Shown one piece after another: positions 9,239 to 18,660 of a stretch of DNA of 64,000 nucleotides. Origin of the DNA: Methanoregula sp. SKADARSKE-2 (GTDB lineage: Archaea > Halobacteriota > Methanomicrobia > Methanomicrobiales > Methanospirillaceae). The first letter of the stretch is position 1; every line of letters starts with the position of its first letter. The notes below the pieces were generated by a model. The model was not told the DNA's origin and did no database searches. It saw nothing but the letters and a program-made list of their open reading frames with translations. The stretch lies in contig CP121470.1 of assembly GCA_030919125.1 (NCBI GenBank), forward strand, positions 186,001 through 250,000. Direction: 5' to 3'. The position numbers and the translations under genes were made by a program.

Positions 9239-11919
9239 GGGGCACCCTCATTGCTCTCAAGCGACTTCCTGAGGGCTGCGATCTTTGCGAGGGCCTGCAA
9301 CGGTGTCATCTCATCGGGTCTCAGTTTCCTGAGTTCTTCGATGACGGGGTGAGGTTGTGGCGCCGCGGTTTTGGGTGCAGGTGCCGGCATGTCATCGACA
9401 AGGAGGAGCTGGGTGTACCTCTGGGGTTTCGATCCCGCAGGGACGCCCCGGTTCATATTCTCGGCAAGGAGGGCCTCGGCACGCTCGGTCACCTTCTTCG
9501 GGATGCCCGCGAGTCGCGCGACATGGATACCATAGCTCTTGTCGGTCGCGCCGAAAATTAATTTCCGGAGGAAAATTACTTCGTTGTTCGTCTCCTTCAC
9601 CGCGAAGTGGAAATTTTTCACGCGTTTTAAGGATTCTTCCATTGCCACCAGCTCGTGGAAATGCGTGGCAAAAAGGGTCTTTGGCCCAACGGATGACTTC
9701 CCGTGCAGGAATTCGAGGACAGCCCGTGCGATAGACGAACCGTCAGCGGTACTCGTTCCCCGCCCGATCTCATCGAGAATGACGAGACTCCTCGACGAGA
9801 CGTTGTTGAGGATGTTTGCGAGTTCGAGCATCTCGACAAAGAAGGTCGACTGCCCGCTTGCGAGGTCGTCGAACGCCCCGACCCGGGTGAAGATCCGGTC
9901 GATGATCCCGATGGACGCGGCCCGGGCGGGGACGAAACTTCCGGCCTGCGCCATGATGCAGATGAGGGCCGTCGACCGCATGTAGGTCGACTTACCGGCC
10001 ATGTTCGCCCCGGTGATGATCATGATCTGGGTTTTGCTTCCCGAGAGTTCGATGTCGTTGGGGACAAAACCGCCCGCGACGCCCTGCTCCACGACCGGGT
10101 GGCGCCCGTCCCGGATAATGGCTGCATCGCCGTCATTCAGCTGCGGCCGGACATAGTCCCGACTCTTTGCGACTTCCGAGAGGCTTGCAGAGGAGTCGAG
10201 CACGGCGATCCCCCGTGCGGTTGCCTGGAGAGCGGGGATGATCTCCTGGAGGAGGGTGATGAGCCCGGTATAGAGTTCGCGTTCGAGCGCGAGTACCCGC
10301 TCGTCCGCATTCGTAATGACGGACTCCTTCTCCCTGAGTGCAGGGAGGGTGTACCGCTCGCCGGTCGCAGTCGTCTGCTTACGCTCGTAGTGGGCGGGAA
10401 CGAGAGGGAGGTTGGGTTTGGTCACATCGATATAGTACCCGAAGATCCGGTTGTACCCAATCTTGAGGGACTTGATACCTGTCGCCTCCCGCTCTCTCTC
10501 CTGGAGGGCGACGATCCAGCCCTTCCCGTTCTGAAGCACTCCCCGGATCTCATCGAGCTCGTTCGAATACCCGGTCCGGATCACGCCGCCGTTCCGTGCG
10601 ACTGCAGGCGGATCGTCGGTGATCGCTCGCTGGATGAGATCGATCGTCTCCGGGAGAACCCGGATGTCTGCGATAGCGTTCGCGATCACCTCGGGGATCG
10701 CATCCCCGCCGGCATCTGCCGTAGTCCTCTTCAGTTCCGGGAGGGCCGCTAGCGAATCTGCGAGTGCGACAAGGTCACGGGGCCCGGCATTCCCGTACGC
10801 GATCCGCGCTGCGATCCGCTCGATGTCGCCGCAGTGCCCAAGCTGCGAGCGCAGGGCGAGCCGGAGGACCGTGTGGCCCGCGAGGAACTCTACGGCATCG
10901 AGCCGCTTGTTGATCTCGCCGATGCCCGTGAGCGGGTGACTGAGCTGTTTGTTCAGGTACCGGCTCCCCATCGGGGTCTTGGTCATGTCGAGTGAGGAGA
11001 GGAGCGTTGCGCCCTTGCTCCCGCCGCGGATGCTCTCCTTGACCTCAAGGTTCCGCAAGGTGATTGCGTCGAGCATCATGCTCTGCGAGGAGCTCCGGAG
11101 CGAGAGGCTGCCGATATGGCTGAGCTCGGAGAACTGTGTCTCCTTTGCATACGCGAGGGCTGCGCCCGCGGCGCCGGTCGCTGCCTCGCTCTCGCACCCG
11201 TACCCGCCAAGCGATGTGACTCTGAAGTGGTCTGTGAGGCAGCGGAACGCGGATTCGGTTCCGAACGCTTCGTCCCGGAACGGGGTGACAAGCACACCCA
11301 TCTCCACGATCTTCTGCCACAGTTGGTCATCGACTGTGGAAGAGACGATACATTCGGCGGGACGGTACCGGGCGATCTCGGAGAGAACGCACTGGAAGCT
11401 GCCTTCCAGTCCCGCGACTGAGAGTGGTGCGATGGTGACGAAGAACTCGCCGGTCGAGATATCGAGGAGCGCAATGCCCCACTCACCGCGCTTTGCATCC
11501 GGGCAGAGGGCCATGAGGTAGGATGCCGCAGAAGAGGGGATCATGGATGAGTCGATGACCGTGCCGGGCGTGATGACCCGGGTGATCGCCCGCTTCACGA
11601 TCCCTTTTGCAAACTTCGGGTCTTCGATCTGATCGCAGATCGCGACCCGGTAGCCTCGGCCGATGAGCTTCGCGATGTACCCGTCCACTGCGTGGAACGG
11701 CACACCCGCGAGCGGGATCTTCCGGTCCCCGGTCTTCCCCCGCGAGGTGAGGACGATCTCCAGCTCCCGGGAGACGAGCTCGGCGTCCTCTTCGAAGGTC
11801 TCGTAGAAGTCGCCGATCCGCAACAGGAGTATGGTGTCCGGGTACTGGATCTTGAGATCCCGGTACAGTTTCATGATGGGCGTGAGGCGCTCTTCCTGCT
11901 CGGGAAGTTCGGGTTCCAT
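9235..11919 (-). CDS. mutS: DNA mismatch repair protein MutS
   Basis: 894-residue MutS1-type mismatch sensor. The N-terminal mismatch-binding domain carries the Phe-X-Glu motif in RIGDFYETFEE (Phe38, Glu40). The ATPase has Walker A TGANMAGKSTYMR, Walker B LVILDEIGRGTSTADG and the ATFATHFHEL segment. The C-terminal HTH/linker follows. First gene of the mutS-mutL operon; translation of mutL probably couples through the ATGA overlap. In Archaea this pair is restricted to mesophiles such as Methanomicrobia and halophiles and is generally regarded as acquired from bacteria. Confidence 0.97.
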   Translation of the reverse strand: MEPELPEQEERLTPIMKLYRDLKIQYPDTILLLRIGDFYETFEEDAELVSRELEIVLTSRGKTGDRKIPLAGVPFHAVDGYIAKLIGRGYRVAICDQIEDPKFAKGIVKRAITRVITPGTVIDSSMIPSSAASYLMALCPDAKRGEWGIALLDISTGEFFVTIAPLSVAGLEGSFQCVLSEIARYRPAECIVSSTVDDQLWQKIVEMGVLVTPFRDEAFGTESAFRCLTDHFRVTSLGGYGCESEAATGAAGAALAYAKETQFSELSHIGSLSLRSSSQSMMLDAITLRNLEVKESIRGGSKGATLLSSLDMTKTPMGSRYLNKQLSHPLTGIGEINKRLDAVEFLAGHTVLRLALRSQLGHCGDIERIAARIAYGNAGPRDLVALADSLAALPELKRTTADAGGDAIPEVIANAIADIRVLPETIDLIQRAITDDPPAVARNGGVIRTGYSNELDEIRGVLQNGKGWIVALQEREREATGIKSLKIGYNRIFGYYIDVTKPNLPLVPAHYERKQTTATGERYTLPALREKESVITNADERVLALERELYTGLITLLQEIIPALQATARGIAVLDSSASLSEVAKSRDYVRPQLNDGDAAIIRDGRHPVVEQGVAGGFVPNDIELSGSKTQIMIITGANMAGKSTYMRSTALICIMAQAGSFVPARAASIGIIDRIFTRVGAFDDLASGQSTFFVEMLELANILNNVSSRSLVILDEIGRGTSTADGSSIARAVLEFLHGKSSVGPKTLFATHFHELVAMEESLKRVKNFHFAVKETNNEVIFLRKLIFGATDKSYGIHVARLAGIPKKVTERAEALLAENMNRGVPAGSKPQRYTQLLLVDDMPAPAPKTAAPQPHPVIEELRKLRPDEMTPLQALAKIAALRKSLESNEGAP

Positions 11920-13354
11920 AGTCTGGTGAAAGGTGGAGCGCCGGAGAAATTAATGGTGATGGAGTGAGGTTTGTGGTGCGGTATTCCGGTTGTTTCCGGG
12001 GATCATCTCCCATCTTCTCGGACTGGTTGGCTGCATATGCGGCTGCACGCCTCCATCAGAGCCCCGGCCCATACCGCCCCGGCAACTCCTGGCCCCGCAT
12101 CATCCACGCCAGCACGGTCAATAGGATCGGTTCCCGGACCTCTATCGTATTCGAGGGCTCACCCCGACCCCGCGGCCAACACGACAACCGGTGTCGGCCC
12201 TGCTCTTGGTCCGATCGCCCGTGCGATCGCTGAGGAGAAGGTAGACCTCGTCCTGTATCTCGGCGAGCTGATCAATGGCGAGGGCCTGACGAATGCATCT
12301 CCTCTGCAGAATAAGTTCCAGAACAGAAGGATACTACATCTATTATACCATCAACCGCGAGCGGACAGTCGCGTTTCGCGAAAATTTCCAACGGATGGAC
12401 GCGTCTCTCATGGCAAACGGTAACCGGGAAGGGGTATGAAAGTCAACCCTCGGTCGGAGCATGAAAGCCTGCGGGATCTTCTCCTCGTACTCCGGGAACA
12501 CCAGATGCATCGCCGAAAGGAACCGGGATGCGTGGGACTGCGATACGGAAGCGAGACGAGCGGGAAGGTCTCCTCGTCCCACCGGTCATGATTTCGAGCA
12601 TAACCTCGCGCTGCAACCTCAGCCCTGCGCCGGCTCCTCCCTGCACGGCCATAACGAGAGACCCGGGAGCGGAGATGGGCCCATAGACGCCCGGATCGGT
12701 TGCGGATCTGGCTGATGATCTTGGGATCTCGGTTAATCGTGATCGCGGGAGGCGAACCTCTGGGGCGTCTGGAAGAGAGCCTCAGTAGCGCGGGAGTACA
12801 CCTCCGGATACTCTTAACGGTCTTCGCCAATCGCTTGCTGATCGATGCACGCGGAAGAGACCGCGCGGCACCCGAACAGAGTCAGCTTCGAGAGCTTCGG
12901 CGAGGAGACCGACAGACGCCGGGGGATCGGGGTCAACGACCGTCTCCTTCCAACCTGCGCAGGGTTGAAGGCCCTGAACATCTTCTTCCCGCCCGGTCCG
13001 ACAACCCGGGAAAATCACCCACAAGGTGTTTATCGGCAGATCCAGGGAAAAGTGGCGCGCGCGTTCCGGTAGTTCGAGCGGTTCCGGGAGAGCCCGGTGG
13101 ACCTGACGGAGAGCGAGGGAAGGTGCGCCGGAGGAGATGATTCATGACGGCAGAATAAGGGAACGAAAAAATGATCCGGTGGCTTTCCCGAATTCAAGGC
13201 CGGATCCTCTCTTATGTAAGATTTCAGCCGGTTGGGTTTTTCCCACAGTTCAACGCGCATTTACCGGAAGGGGTGAGACCTTCTGCATCCAAAGACTGCG
13301 TTCCTTGATGGTGCGCCTCCCCCCAAAACATCAAAGGTTGTAAAAATAAAAAAG
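11920..13354. other. 1.4 kb of decayed DNA without an intact gene
   Basis: GC-rich, with many overlapping short frames on both strands and no complete gene. One stretch (12178-12420, entered separately) is a recognisable metallophosphoesterase remnant. The minus strand between about 12450 and 13100 gives several protein-like runs in different frames (for example SAPGSLVMAVQGG and SVGLLAEALEADSV) that look like a multiply frameshifted gene, but I could not identify the family. Confidence 0.5.
12178..12420 (+). pseudogene. metallophosphoesterase-like remnant
   Basis: The frame reads GPALGPIARAIAEEKVDLVL then YLGELINGEGL, which resembles the calcineurin-like metallophosphatase core (ADLVLxPGDLxNG), with the usual metal-binding GD changed to GE. 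The frame then degenerates after about 50 residues; a related-looking stretch (NRERTVAFRENFQRMDASLM) continues in another frame from about 12340. No start codon or full domain. Family assignment is by motif only. Confidence 0.45.
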
Positions 13355-13753
13355 TCAGGATTCCACCGAAGCGGATCCACAGAAGCTGTATTCGCGGAGT
13401 TTCTCGGTGAGCTGAATTGTCTCGTGCACTTCCTGTTGCTTCTCCTTCCCTATGGTCCCGAGGATATCGGAAAACGGTTTTGCAAGATTATAGATCTTGC
13501 AGGGGCGGCCCTTACCGGGGTTATTGCTCTCCCTGCTGGTGATCCAGTCCCGCGTCTGCAGGTAATTCATCGCAATGCTGATCTCCGGCTGGCGGAGGTC
13601 GGTTCCCCGCTCAATCTCCCGGGAGGTTGCTTCCTCAATATTTGCCAGGTAAACAAGAACCATGGCAACGTTCTTCCGGATCCCGATCCTCACGAGAAGA
13701 TCTGCACACTCTTCTTCGCGGTCGTCAAAAAATATTACCTTCTCAGCCTTCAT
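13355..13753 (-). CDS. winged-helix transcriptional regulator
   Basis: 132-residue predicted DNA-binding protein. After a short N-terminal segment (MKAEKVIFFDDREEECADLL) there is a winged helix: helices around VAMVLVYLANIEEATSREIE, the recognition region LRQPEISIAMNYLQTRDWI, and a wing at NNPGKGRPCKIYNLAKPF. A helical tail (TIGKEKQQEVHETIQLTEKLREY) may dimerise. Such proteins are widespread single-domain regulators in Methanomicrobiales. It stands alone between two decayed regions, so no target can be inferred. Confidence 0.8.
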   Translation of the reverse strand: MKAEKVIFFDDREEECADLLVRIGIRKNVAMVLVYLANIEEATSREIERGTDLRQPEISIAMNYLQTRDWITSRESNNPGKGRPCKIYNLAKPFSDILGTIGKEKQQEVHETIQLTEKLREYSFCGSASVES

Positions 13754-14049
13754 ACTCTTTCACATCCCGGATTCACCGGATTTCCCAGGTTCTGATCTCA
13801 TGGGAACAATCGGGCGAACCAATCGTGATATGATCAATTATCAACCCAGGAATAAAATAAAAAAGCCGTTAACTGCAAATTTTATTGCACTTACTCAGAA
13901 GAAGACCGGAAAATTGCGCGATGCATATACCGGTTTTGAGGATCATCCCCTCTGGTTCGCGATCTCTTGTCGTGACAGACCTTCTGCATTGAATTTTCGG
14001 CCCATCCTTCCGGTAAATTTCCCGGCCCTTCCTTTTTCCGTTAAACGAC
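13754..14049. other. intergenic, AT-rich
   Basis: Just under 300 bp between the regulator's start and the end of the cyclodeaminase relic. It likely contains the regulator promoter (A+T-rich around 13840-13870) but no gene is recognisable. Confidence 0.4.
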
Positions 14050-14990
14050 TCATGCGGGAGAGGGGATAGATTCCCGGTATTTTTTCGCAAGCGGTATAAG
14101 CGCGAGATCCTCTGCGGCAATACCCGTGGAATCAAAGAGGGTCATCTCATTTTCGGAGTCCCGTACCTTTTTCCTGAGAATAATCTCCCTAAGCGTCCCT
14201 CCAATCGCGTCGGGGCAGAAGGAACTTTTTTACCGGCAGATGGATCTCCCCGGCATGGATCGCCTGCTCCCGATCATCAACGACAACTTTTCCGGACGAG
14301 TGCGGGGTCAAGCTCCTGCATCCCGATAGCCTCCGCGCCCATGGCCTTGATGGGGGGACTCTCGTGGACCTCGCATGCCGTGACCGGAGATTCGTTGGGC
14401 TTCGCGGTGACCAGAAGATCACAAACGCAGGTCCGTTTCGCATTGCAGATGCTGATAGTTGCGGTGCGATATCTCTCCTTAAACGCCCTGCGGTCTTCTT
14501 ATCGTTGCGCCCGACCTTCACTACCCGGATCCCAGGTTTGCCGGCGATCGCTTCTTACGGGGACATGGCCTTTCTCCCGTCTTCGATAAGCCCGGGCACA
14601 ATCTCCTTGCGCGGAGAGAGGTATGTTGCCGCAATCACCCAGGCAGGATCAGTCAGCATCTCCGTTCAGCGCCGTGGCGTTCAGGAGCGCCTTCGGGACG
14701 CCGGTGGCAGTTGAGGGACAGGGGCAGGGCTGAACAGAGCAGTCCCGCCGACGCGATCCTGCAGGGGAGAGCGCCCAAGCAGGGAAAACAAACCGGAGAA
14801 GACCCGCAATCTCGGGAATCCCGATCCCTCCCGGTGCAACAAGCGCCCGAAGAATGCAGGTTTCGCAGAGCGTGCTAACCGCTGACGCCAAAGACGGTGA
14901 GAATCTCCTTTCGCAAAACCGCCATTTGGATAAAATTCGACAGGGAAGACCGATTTTTTCCCAAGGCATCGAAATCCTGCCATGAACGGG
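14050..14990 (-). pseudogene. ornithine cyclodeaminase / alanine dehydrogenase family, degraded
   Basis: Reading several frames of the minus strand recovers the family in order: TGVPKALLNATALNG, MLTDPAWVIAATYLSPR, CDLLVTAKPNESPVTACEVH, IKAMGAEAIGMQELDPALV, VVVDDREQAIHAGEIHLPVK, then REIILRKKVRDSENEMTLFD and STGIAAEDLALIPLAKKYRE, ending at a stop at 14050-14052. Intact relatives are NAD-dependent alanine dehydrogenases or cyclodeaminases of the mu-crystallin fold. At least four frame changes and a missing N-terminus make this clearly non-functional. The N-terminal limit is approximate. Confidence 0.82.
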
Positions 14991-15124
14991 AGTGCAGTCT
15001 GAGAACCGGTCTCTCGTACGTCTTCTCCTACGAGGATGGTGTGACAGAAATTTGTTAACCTGAATCCCTCACCGCCATAAGGAAGAACAATTCCCGATCC
15101 CTCCCGCTTGTATCCAGGAGAGGA

Positions 15125-16231
15125 TCACCGGATTTTCCGGGAAGGGTCAAGAAGCACATCCTCCGGAAGCCCTGCAAGCGCGACAGCACCGAGCGCCCCG
15201 ATGACACCGTATCCTCCGATCAGCGTGATACCAAGTGATCCTGCAAGTGACTCGGCAGCTTCACGGGTAGCAATCCCGTCTCGTACAAGCCGTCCGTACT
15301 CCCGCAGTTTTTCCGGAATTCCCAGACCGGCTCTGATGGCAATACCCCAGTCCGGCGAGAATGATTCATCGGCAACGAACCTGCAGGCTCTCTCGACAAA
15401 AGTGCCGAGAAGATCCGGATCCAGTGCCAGCTCGATATAACTCGCGGAATTCCCGGCGGTTTTCCGGGCAATGTCCGGGTTCAGCATAACAACGTGATGG
15501 CTGATCGGAAGTACCCCCTCCATCCGGGTAACGTAGTTGAGCAAGGCGAGCGCGAGGGCAAATGTTGCGCCGCCGTCCTTTGAATCCGTGTCGTCAACCC
15601 CGAGCGTGATGTGCATCAATGCACGGGTCCAGACCTTTCCCACAACAATATGCCCGTCGGGCCGGGGTTCAACCCGTATTACCCCCTCGGCACGGGATAT
15701 CATATCCGATAAAGAATATGCAGGACCACCGATGCACCGGATCTGTTGGACTATGGATTCGCCATCCCGTTCGATCCCTGTTACCGCAACCGCAGGAAGA
15801 GGGAGGAGCCCGACAGGTACAGGAAACGATCCCATCGTCCCCCGCTCTCGCAAAAGAGTTCCGTCGCGGTGAACCACAGTTAATGCTCCTCCTGCGAGCG
15901 TGTGATGATACCCGCAGAATGCAGCACAGGAGGCACTCAGGCAGTCATGATAAATCTCTACCGTATCACCATCAACAGTAGTAAAAATCCGCTTGCAGGT
16001 GCTGGATGGGACGGCACTTATCGCAGCATAACGTGCCGCACTCCGACCCCTTTTTTCCTCCCGGAGGAAGAGACACCCCTCCATGAGAAGCCGGTTTATC
16101 CAGTCCTGCGCTGTGCTCCGGGGGATTTCCGCAGCGTTCTGGAGATCGGTTACGGTAAAACTGCCGGCATCTAAGGTGAACTGGCGCATCTGCCTCAGAT
16201 ATTTCCTCCGATGTTCAAGCACCCTTGACAT
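15125..16231 (-). CDS. winged-helix protein fused to a DDTD (methanogenesis-marker-11/TiaS-like) domain
   Basis: About 368 residues from the ATG at 16231 (MSRVLEHRRKYLRQ). Residues about 1-75 look like a winged helix (VTDLQNAAEIPRSTAQDWIN). A Cys/His motif CLSASCAAFCGYHH follows near residue 110. The C-terminal half has GVDDTDSKDGGATFALALAL, matching the metal/ATP-binding DDTD motif of TiaS and of methanogenesis marker protein 11, and closer to the latter because of the GATxxLA continuation. The reaction is unknown. The frame is open 51 bp upstream, but that start would run further into hom; with the ATG at 16231 the overlap with the hom stop region is 17 bp, suggesting co-transcription with hom. 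Confidence 0.75.
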   Translation of the reverse strand: MSRVLEHRRKYLRQMRQFTLDAGSFTVTDLQNAAEIPRSTAQDWINRLLMEGCLFLREEKRGRSAARYAAISAVPSSTCKRIFTTVDGDTVEIYHDCLSASCAAFCGYHHTLAGGALTVVHRDGTLLRERGTMGSFPVPVGLLPLPAVAVTGIERDGESIVQQIRCIGGPAYSLSDMISRAEGVIRVEPRPDGHIVVGKVWTRALMHITLGVDDTDSKDGGATFALALALLNYVTRMEGVLPISHHVVMLNPDIARKTAGNSASYIELALDPDLLGTFVERACRFVADESFSPDWGIAIRAGLGIPEKLREYGRLVRDGIATREAAESLAGSLGITLIGGYGVIGALGAVALAGLPEDVLLDPSRKIR

Positions 16232-17204
16232 GACTGCTGCTGATGAAAAGGATGTCCCCGATGATGGCGCTCGCCGCCTCAACAGACCCGGCGCCTCTTC
16301 CGATAAGCGTGATCTCCTTTGCCATATCGGTCTCCAGAGTCAGGGCATTTAACGTCCCGTCAACGACCAGCGGATGCGTCTTCTCGAGGATCCGTGGAGA
16401 TACACGGAGTAGATTCTTCCGGGGGATCGCCTCCGCGATTAACCGGATCGTACAGCCTTCAGCCTCGGCAAGTTTGAGTGATTCAGCGGTAAGAAGATCG
16501 ATGCCGGTGCATGCGACATCGGAGAGTTTCACCCGGTTCCCCCAGATCGTATTTGCGAGAATGACAAGTTTTATTGCGGCGTCAATCCCTTTGACATCGT
16601 ACGTAGAATCCGCCTCTGCATACCCGAGCTCCCGGGCTTCCAGAAGAGCCTGCTCATACGTGAGCCCTTCGGCCGCCATACGGGTAAGGATATAATTGCA
16701 GGTACCGTTCAGGACCCCGTATAATGCGAGGATCTCATTTCCTGCAAGTCCGTGTTCAAGGCTGTGCATTATGGGAATTGCCCCGGCAACGGTAGCTTCG
16801 TACCTGAGCGACACCCCGTTTCTCTCTGCAAGGTTCTGGAGTTCTTCGAATGCGAGAGCGATCGGTCCTTTATTTGAAGTTACGACATGTTTCTTCCGGG
16901 CCAGGGCCGCTCTGATATGAGTGATTGCAGGCTCCCCCGAAAGTGCGTTCGTGGGAGATACTTCCACGAGGAGATCATACTCAGCGTTTTGTATTATATC
17001 AAGTGCAGATCTCCCGCTCTCACCACACTTTCCGGTCTTTTTCTTCTGGGCAAGGAGTGCGGGGATATCAAGACCGTTCGGATCGATCCTGCCACTTCTT
17101 GAGTCTGCAACAGCGGTGATCACGATACCAAGATCTTTTTTGCCGACAATATCGGCAACACCGCGACCCACAGAACCCATTCCCACAATAGCAATACGGA
17201 TCAT
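16215..17204 (-). CDS. hom: homoserine dehydrogenase
   Basis: NAD(P)H-dependent reduction of aspartate semialdehyde to homoserine, the branch to threonine and methionine. The 329-residue protein has the Rossmann motif GMGSVGRGVADI at the N-terminus, KHVVTSNKGPIAL, the catalytic-domain signature YGVLNGTCNYILTRM and ELGYAEADSTYDVKGIDAA. It lacks the C-terminal ACT domain of many bacterial enzymes; an ACT protein is encoded directly upstream with a 4-bp overlap (17201-17204), so feedback sensing may be supplied in trans. That coupling is inference. Confidence 0.96.
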   Translation of the reverse strand: MIRIAIVGMGSVGRGVADIVGKKDLGIVITAVADSRSGRIDPNGLDIPALLAQKKKTGKCGESGRSALDIIQNAEYDLLVEVSPTNALSGEPAITHIRAALARKKHVVTSNKGPIALAFEELQNLAERNGVSLRYEATVAGAIPIMHSLEHGLAGNEILALYGVLNGTCNYILTRMAAEGLTYEQALLEARELGYAEADSTYDVKGIDAAIKLVILANTIWGNRVKLSDVACTGIDLLTAESLKLAEAEGCTIRLIAEAIPRKNLLRVSPRILEKTHPLVVDGTLNALTLETDMAKEITLIGRGAGSVEAASAIIGDILFISSSHVKGA

Positions 17205-17704
17205 GCGATCTCCTCCAGCGGCTCGATTAAGAGAAGGAATTTCTGGAGAGAGACCCGGCGCAGGATTGCAAGTGCGGATTCCATGTCATCTTTACTCAAA
17301 GCTTTTATCGTAATGCGGGAGGAGGCGCGTTCATTGACCGCAGGCAAACTCATTGCGAGTTCCGATACTTCGGCAAAACCGGTTGAATCGATCTGATCGA
17401 TGGTATCTGAAAGGTCTGTGTGCATGAGATGTCCTATCAGGATAACCGTCAGCCGGTACAGCAGCCGTTCTTCCCCAATCCGCTGGATGTGAACATCCTG
17501 CTCCTTGAGCAGGGCGATGAGGTTCTCCAATCGCCCCTCCGGAAGTTCAAGAACTATCCGCACAACAAGAGTATCGCTTCCGGAATCGGGATTATGCTGG
17601 TGGATGACCGCCTGGATATTTCCCCCCGCATCCGAAATGGGCTTTAAGGCTGCAACAAGCTGACCCGGCGAATCCTTCACCTCCAGTTTCATGGAAACCT
17701 GCAC
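17201..17704 (-). CDS. ACT-domain amino-acid-binding protein
   Basis: 167-residue protein starting at GTG 17704 (behind AGGTGG) or ATG 17692; the frame is open further upstream but without family resemblance. The N-terminal ACT domain is MKLEVKDSPGQLVAALKPIS with GGNIQAVIHQH; a second ACT-like half follows from about residue 85 (RLTVILIGHLMHTDLSDTID). Typically such archaeal proteins precede hom and are thought to bind amino acids allosterically. Stop overlaps the hom start (ATGA). Confidence 0.85.
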   Translation of the reverse strand: MQVSMKLEVKDSPGQLVAALKPISDAGGNIQAVIHQHNPDSGSDTLVVRIVLELPEGRLENLIALLKEQDVHIQRIGEERLLYRLTVILIGHLMHTDLSDTIDQIDSTGFAEVSELAMSLPAVNERASSRITIKALSKDDMESALAILRRVSLQKFLLLIEPLEEIA

Positions 17705-17841
17705 AAGACCACCTGACCAGTACTGGATCGGCTTCCAAGATAATCTTTTATTTATCAAACCACGGATTTTCACCATTAAAAGAAACGAGAATCTGGAGAT
17801 CCTGCGAAAGAAGCGAACGGGATCGGGGGGGAATAAAGTTG

Positions 17842-18654
17842 TTACAATTTCCGGAGTTTATTGTCTACCTTCTCGAAGAAATTCCGGTGGACGTCGACAA
17901 ACAGGGCCGGCAGCTCAGAGCGAATTACCTCGATTCTACTGGTTTCACCCAGTTCAACCGTTATCTGTCCGTCAATGACCAGGTTTGCGGGTTTTGAGCT
18001 CTCGAGCTTAATCTCAAGACGCCGGCGGTCGCTTATCACATGAGGACGCGAGGAGAGAAGGTACGGTGCGAGGGGGACGATGAGATAGCCTTCAACCCGG
18101 GGATCTACGATCGGGCCTCCGGCACTCATCGCATAGGCGGTAGAACCGGTTGGAGTGCTGACGAGAAGTCCATCCGCACGGAACTGCTCTGCAGTGACCC
18201 CATCAACAATGATAGAGAACCTCAACATCTTTGCCGGCCGGGTTGTAACGATCAATGCCTCATTAAGAGCATTTCCGATAGGAATTCCATCTTTCAATAA
18301 CGAGATCCGCATCCGCGGTTCAACCGTAAAACCTGATGGCAGCGTTTTTATAAACTCAATAGCTTCTGAGGGTTCAAGATCTGCGAGAAAACCGACTTCC
18401 CCATAATTGATTCCGAGTACGGGCACCGGCTTTTGCATCTGCTGAATGGTGCGAAGAATCGTCCCGTCGCCACCGACAACAATCACTACATCGGATCCGG
18501 ATTCCGAAGCTGATTTTCCCTGCACGCCAAGTGCTAGAGTGGTTGTGCTATCAAAGTTTACTTCGCAGTTTGCATCCTCAAGAATCTGCCGGATCTTTCT
18601 GACAAACCCGAGTGCTTCGGGTTGATCGATCCGTGAGGCAAGAAGAACTTTCAA
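17842..18654 (-). CDS. nadK: NAD kinase
   Basis: 270-residue cytosolic kinase phosphorylating NAD to NADP. The diagnostic [13 protein letters not shown] is at about residue 80, with [14 protein letters not shown], the conserved NEALIVT segment and [20 protein letters not shown] following, all standard for the family. Its ATG is only 6 bp downstream of the FBPase stop, so both are in one transcript. In Methanocaldococcus the homologous domains are fused in a single bifunctional protein (MJ0917), which fits the neighbourhood here. Confidence 0.96.
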   Translation of the reverse strand: MKVLLASRIDQPEALGFVRKIRQILEDANCEVNFDSTTTLALGVQGKSASESGSDVVIVVGGDGTILRTIQQMQKPVPVLGINYGEVGFLADLEPSEAIEFIKTLPSGFTVEPRMRISLLKDGIPIGNALNEALIVTTRPAKMLRFSIIVDGVTAEQFRADGLLVSTPTGSTAYAMSAGGPIVDPRVEGYLIVPLAPYLLSSRPHVISDRRRLEIKLESSKPANLVIDGQITVELGETSRIEVIRSELPALFVDVHRNFFEKVDNKLRKL

Positions 18655-18660
18655 AATCGA

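Noticed and set aside
8228..9352. Long plus-strand open frame of 374 codons
   Set aside because: It is the antisense shadow of mutL in GC-rich DNA, with Asp/Gly/Arg-rich composition and no family motifs.
9703..10752. Plus-strand open frame of 349 codons
   Set aside because: Antisense to mutS, which has all expected motifs; the frame is composition-driven.
13869..15000. Short open frames on both strands (80-120 codons)
   Set aside because: They are pieces or shadows of the cyclodeaminase relic, apart from spacer frames without support.
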